From: Oscillospiraceae bacterium
Lineage (GTDB): Bacteria > Bacillota > Clostridia > Oscillospirales > Acutalibacteraceae
Assembly (NCBI GenBank): GCA_902796295.1
Contig: CADBOL010000183.1
Location: 1 to 5,359, forward strand
DNA: 5,359 nt
Reading direction: 5' to 3'
Of the stretch, positions 5,056 to 5,359 are shown piece after piece. Numbering within the stretch: the first letter of the stretch is position 1; every line of letters starts with the position of its first letter. The translations under genes were made by a program, and so were the position numbers. The notes beneath the pieces are model-generated. The model saw nothing but the letters and a program-made list of their open reading frames with translations, did no database searches and had not been told where the DNA came from.

Positions 5056-5163
5056 ACTGAACATAAGTTCAGGGGTTTAAAAACAAAAGAATCAGATAAT
5101 CACTCCATAAAAAGCCAGGCTGACCATTAAGATCAGTCCGGTTTACATTTACCCGATTCTTAA

Positions 5164-5349
5164 TCAGTCAAAGCTTGTGTTTTCATAATCCTGCATACCC
5201 ATTTTCTCTATCAGGTCGCCGAGGGATTTATCATATTGCGCCCGGGAAATGGCATTGCGCTCGAGAAACAAATCCAGCGTGCTCTTCTGTCGGAGAAATA
5301 GGTCTATTTTCTTTTCTTCGGGAGTTAATGAGGAATAGTCTTCTTGCAT
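5164..5349 (-). CDS. Small SHOCT-like helical protein, possibly 5'-truncated
   Basis: A 61-residue, highly charged ORF with a likely two-helix layout: LTPEEKKIDLFLRQKSTLDL at residues 8-27, then FLERNAISRAQYDKSLGDLI at 28-47. The pattern FL-x-x-(N/G)-A-I-S-x-x-Q-Y-x-x-S-L resembles the SHOCT-type C-terminal motif, and I recall similar short proteins in Firmicutes mobile elements, but I cannot name a function. There are no cysteines and no membrane segment. Only 10 nt precede the ATG in the window and they show no Shine-Dalgarno. The frame stays open to the edge (ATT TTT AAT before the ATG), so the true start may lie outside and this could be the C-terminal end of a longer protein. Its place inside the putative element suggests cargo or a mobility accessory role. 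Confidence 0.55.
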   Translation of the reverse strand: MQEDYSSLTPEEKKIDLFLRQKSTLDLFLERNAISRAQYDKSLGDLIEKMGMQDYENTSFD

Positions 5350-5359
5350 ATTAAAAATA

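Larger units (their letters stand above)
4873..5163. other. A+T-rich gene-free stretch, probable end of an integrated element
   Basis: No credible gene on either strand. Base composition drops sharply in G+C right at the tRNA boundary. Contents: a small TTCCT/AGGAA hairpin (4949-4961), the loosely symmetric GTAGT (4913-4917) and ACTAC (4939-4943), three spaced 10-bp repeats and an imperfect tRNA-derived core (both listed separately). This suits the attachment-site arm of an integrative element; no integrase gene lies within the window. Confidence 0.5.

Noticed and set aside
4681..5130. 149-codon plus-strand ORF
   Set aside because: It crosses a hairpin terminator, the tRNA-Trp fragment and the repeat array, and shows no domain or upstream ribosome binding site.

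Overview
The window looks like a chromosomal fragment of an anaerobic Firmicute, most likely an uncultured gut Clostridia (Oscillospiraceae or Christensenellaceae type). This is inferred from a moderate-G+C rhamnose operon, a tRNA-Trp 3' end resembling the Bacillus/Clostridia form with encoded CCA, a Clostridia-like IS200 element, and dispersed intergenic repeats. Species cannot be named from sequence alone.

Positions 1-3120 are one plus-strand transcription unit: the 3' part of rhaA (L-rhamnose isomerase), rhaD (rhamnulose-1-phosphate aldolase, overlapping rhaA by ATGA), and a membrane-anchored WG-repeat/SH3b protein 4 nt after rhaD, closed by a strong intrinsic terminator. RhaA turns L-rhamnose into L-rhamnulose; RhaD splits rhamnulose-1-P into DHAP and L-lactaldehyde. 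The kinase step (RhaB) is not in the window. The third gene is not a known rhamnose enzyme and its role is unknown.

Positions 3121-3436 have no gene but hold REP-like inverted repeats. Positions 3437-4141 are a complete-looking IS200-type insertion sequence on the minus strand: one Y1 (HUH) transposase with intact catalytic residues, a clear promoter and Shine-Dalgarno, hairpin ends, and an anti-Shine-Dalgarno placed so that only read-through transcripts would carry it.

Positions 4142-4872 are non-coding and mosaic. Two fragments of a tRNA-Trp 3' end (23 and 45 nt, minus strand) are each followed by an intrinsic terminator. Between them lie two copies of a structured G+C-rich repeat. The 45-nt fragment begins exactly at the anticodon loop and runs to CCA, the classic scar left when a tyrosine-recombinase element integrates into a tRNA gene.

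From 4873 to the right edge the sequence becomes A+T-rich. It contains three spaced GTRTTAGACA repeats, a second imperfect tRNA-Trp-derived core, and a 61-codon minus-strand ORF ending in a SHOCT-like helical motif. The most economical reading is that this is the end of an integrated element extending beyond the window, with the intact tRNA-Trp gene expected at its far side. No novel defence or enzymatic system is visible; the interest lies in the tRNA integration hotspot and in the regulation of the IS.
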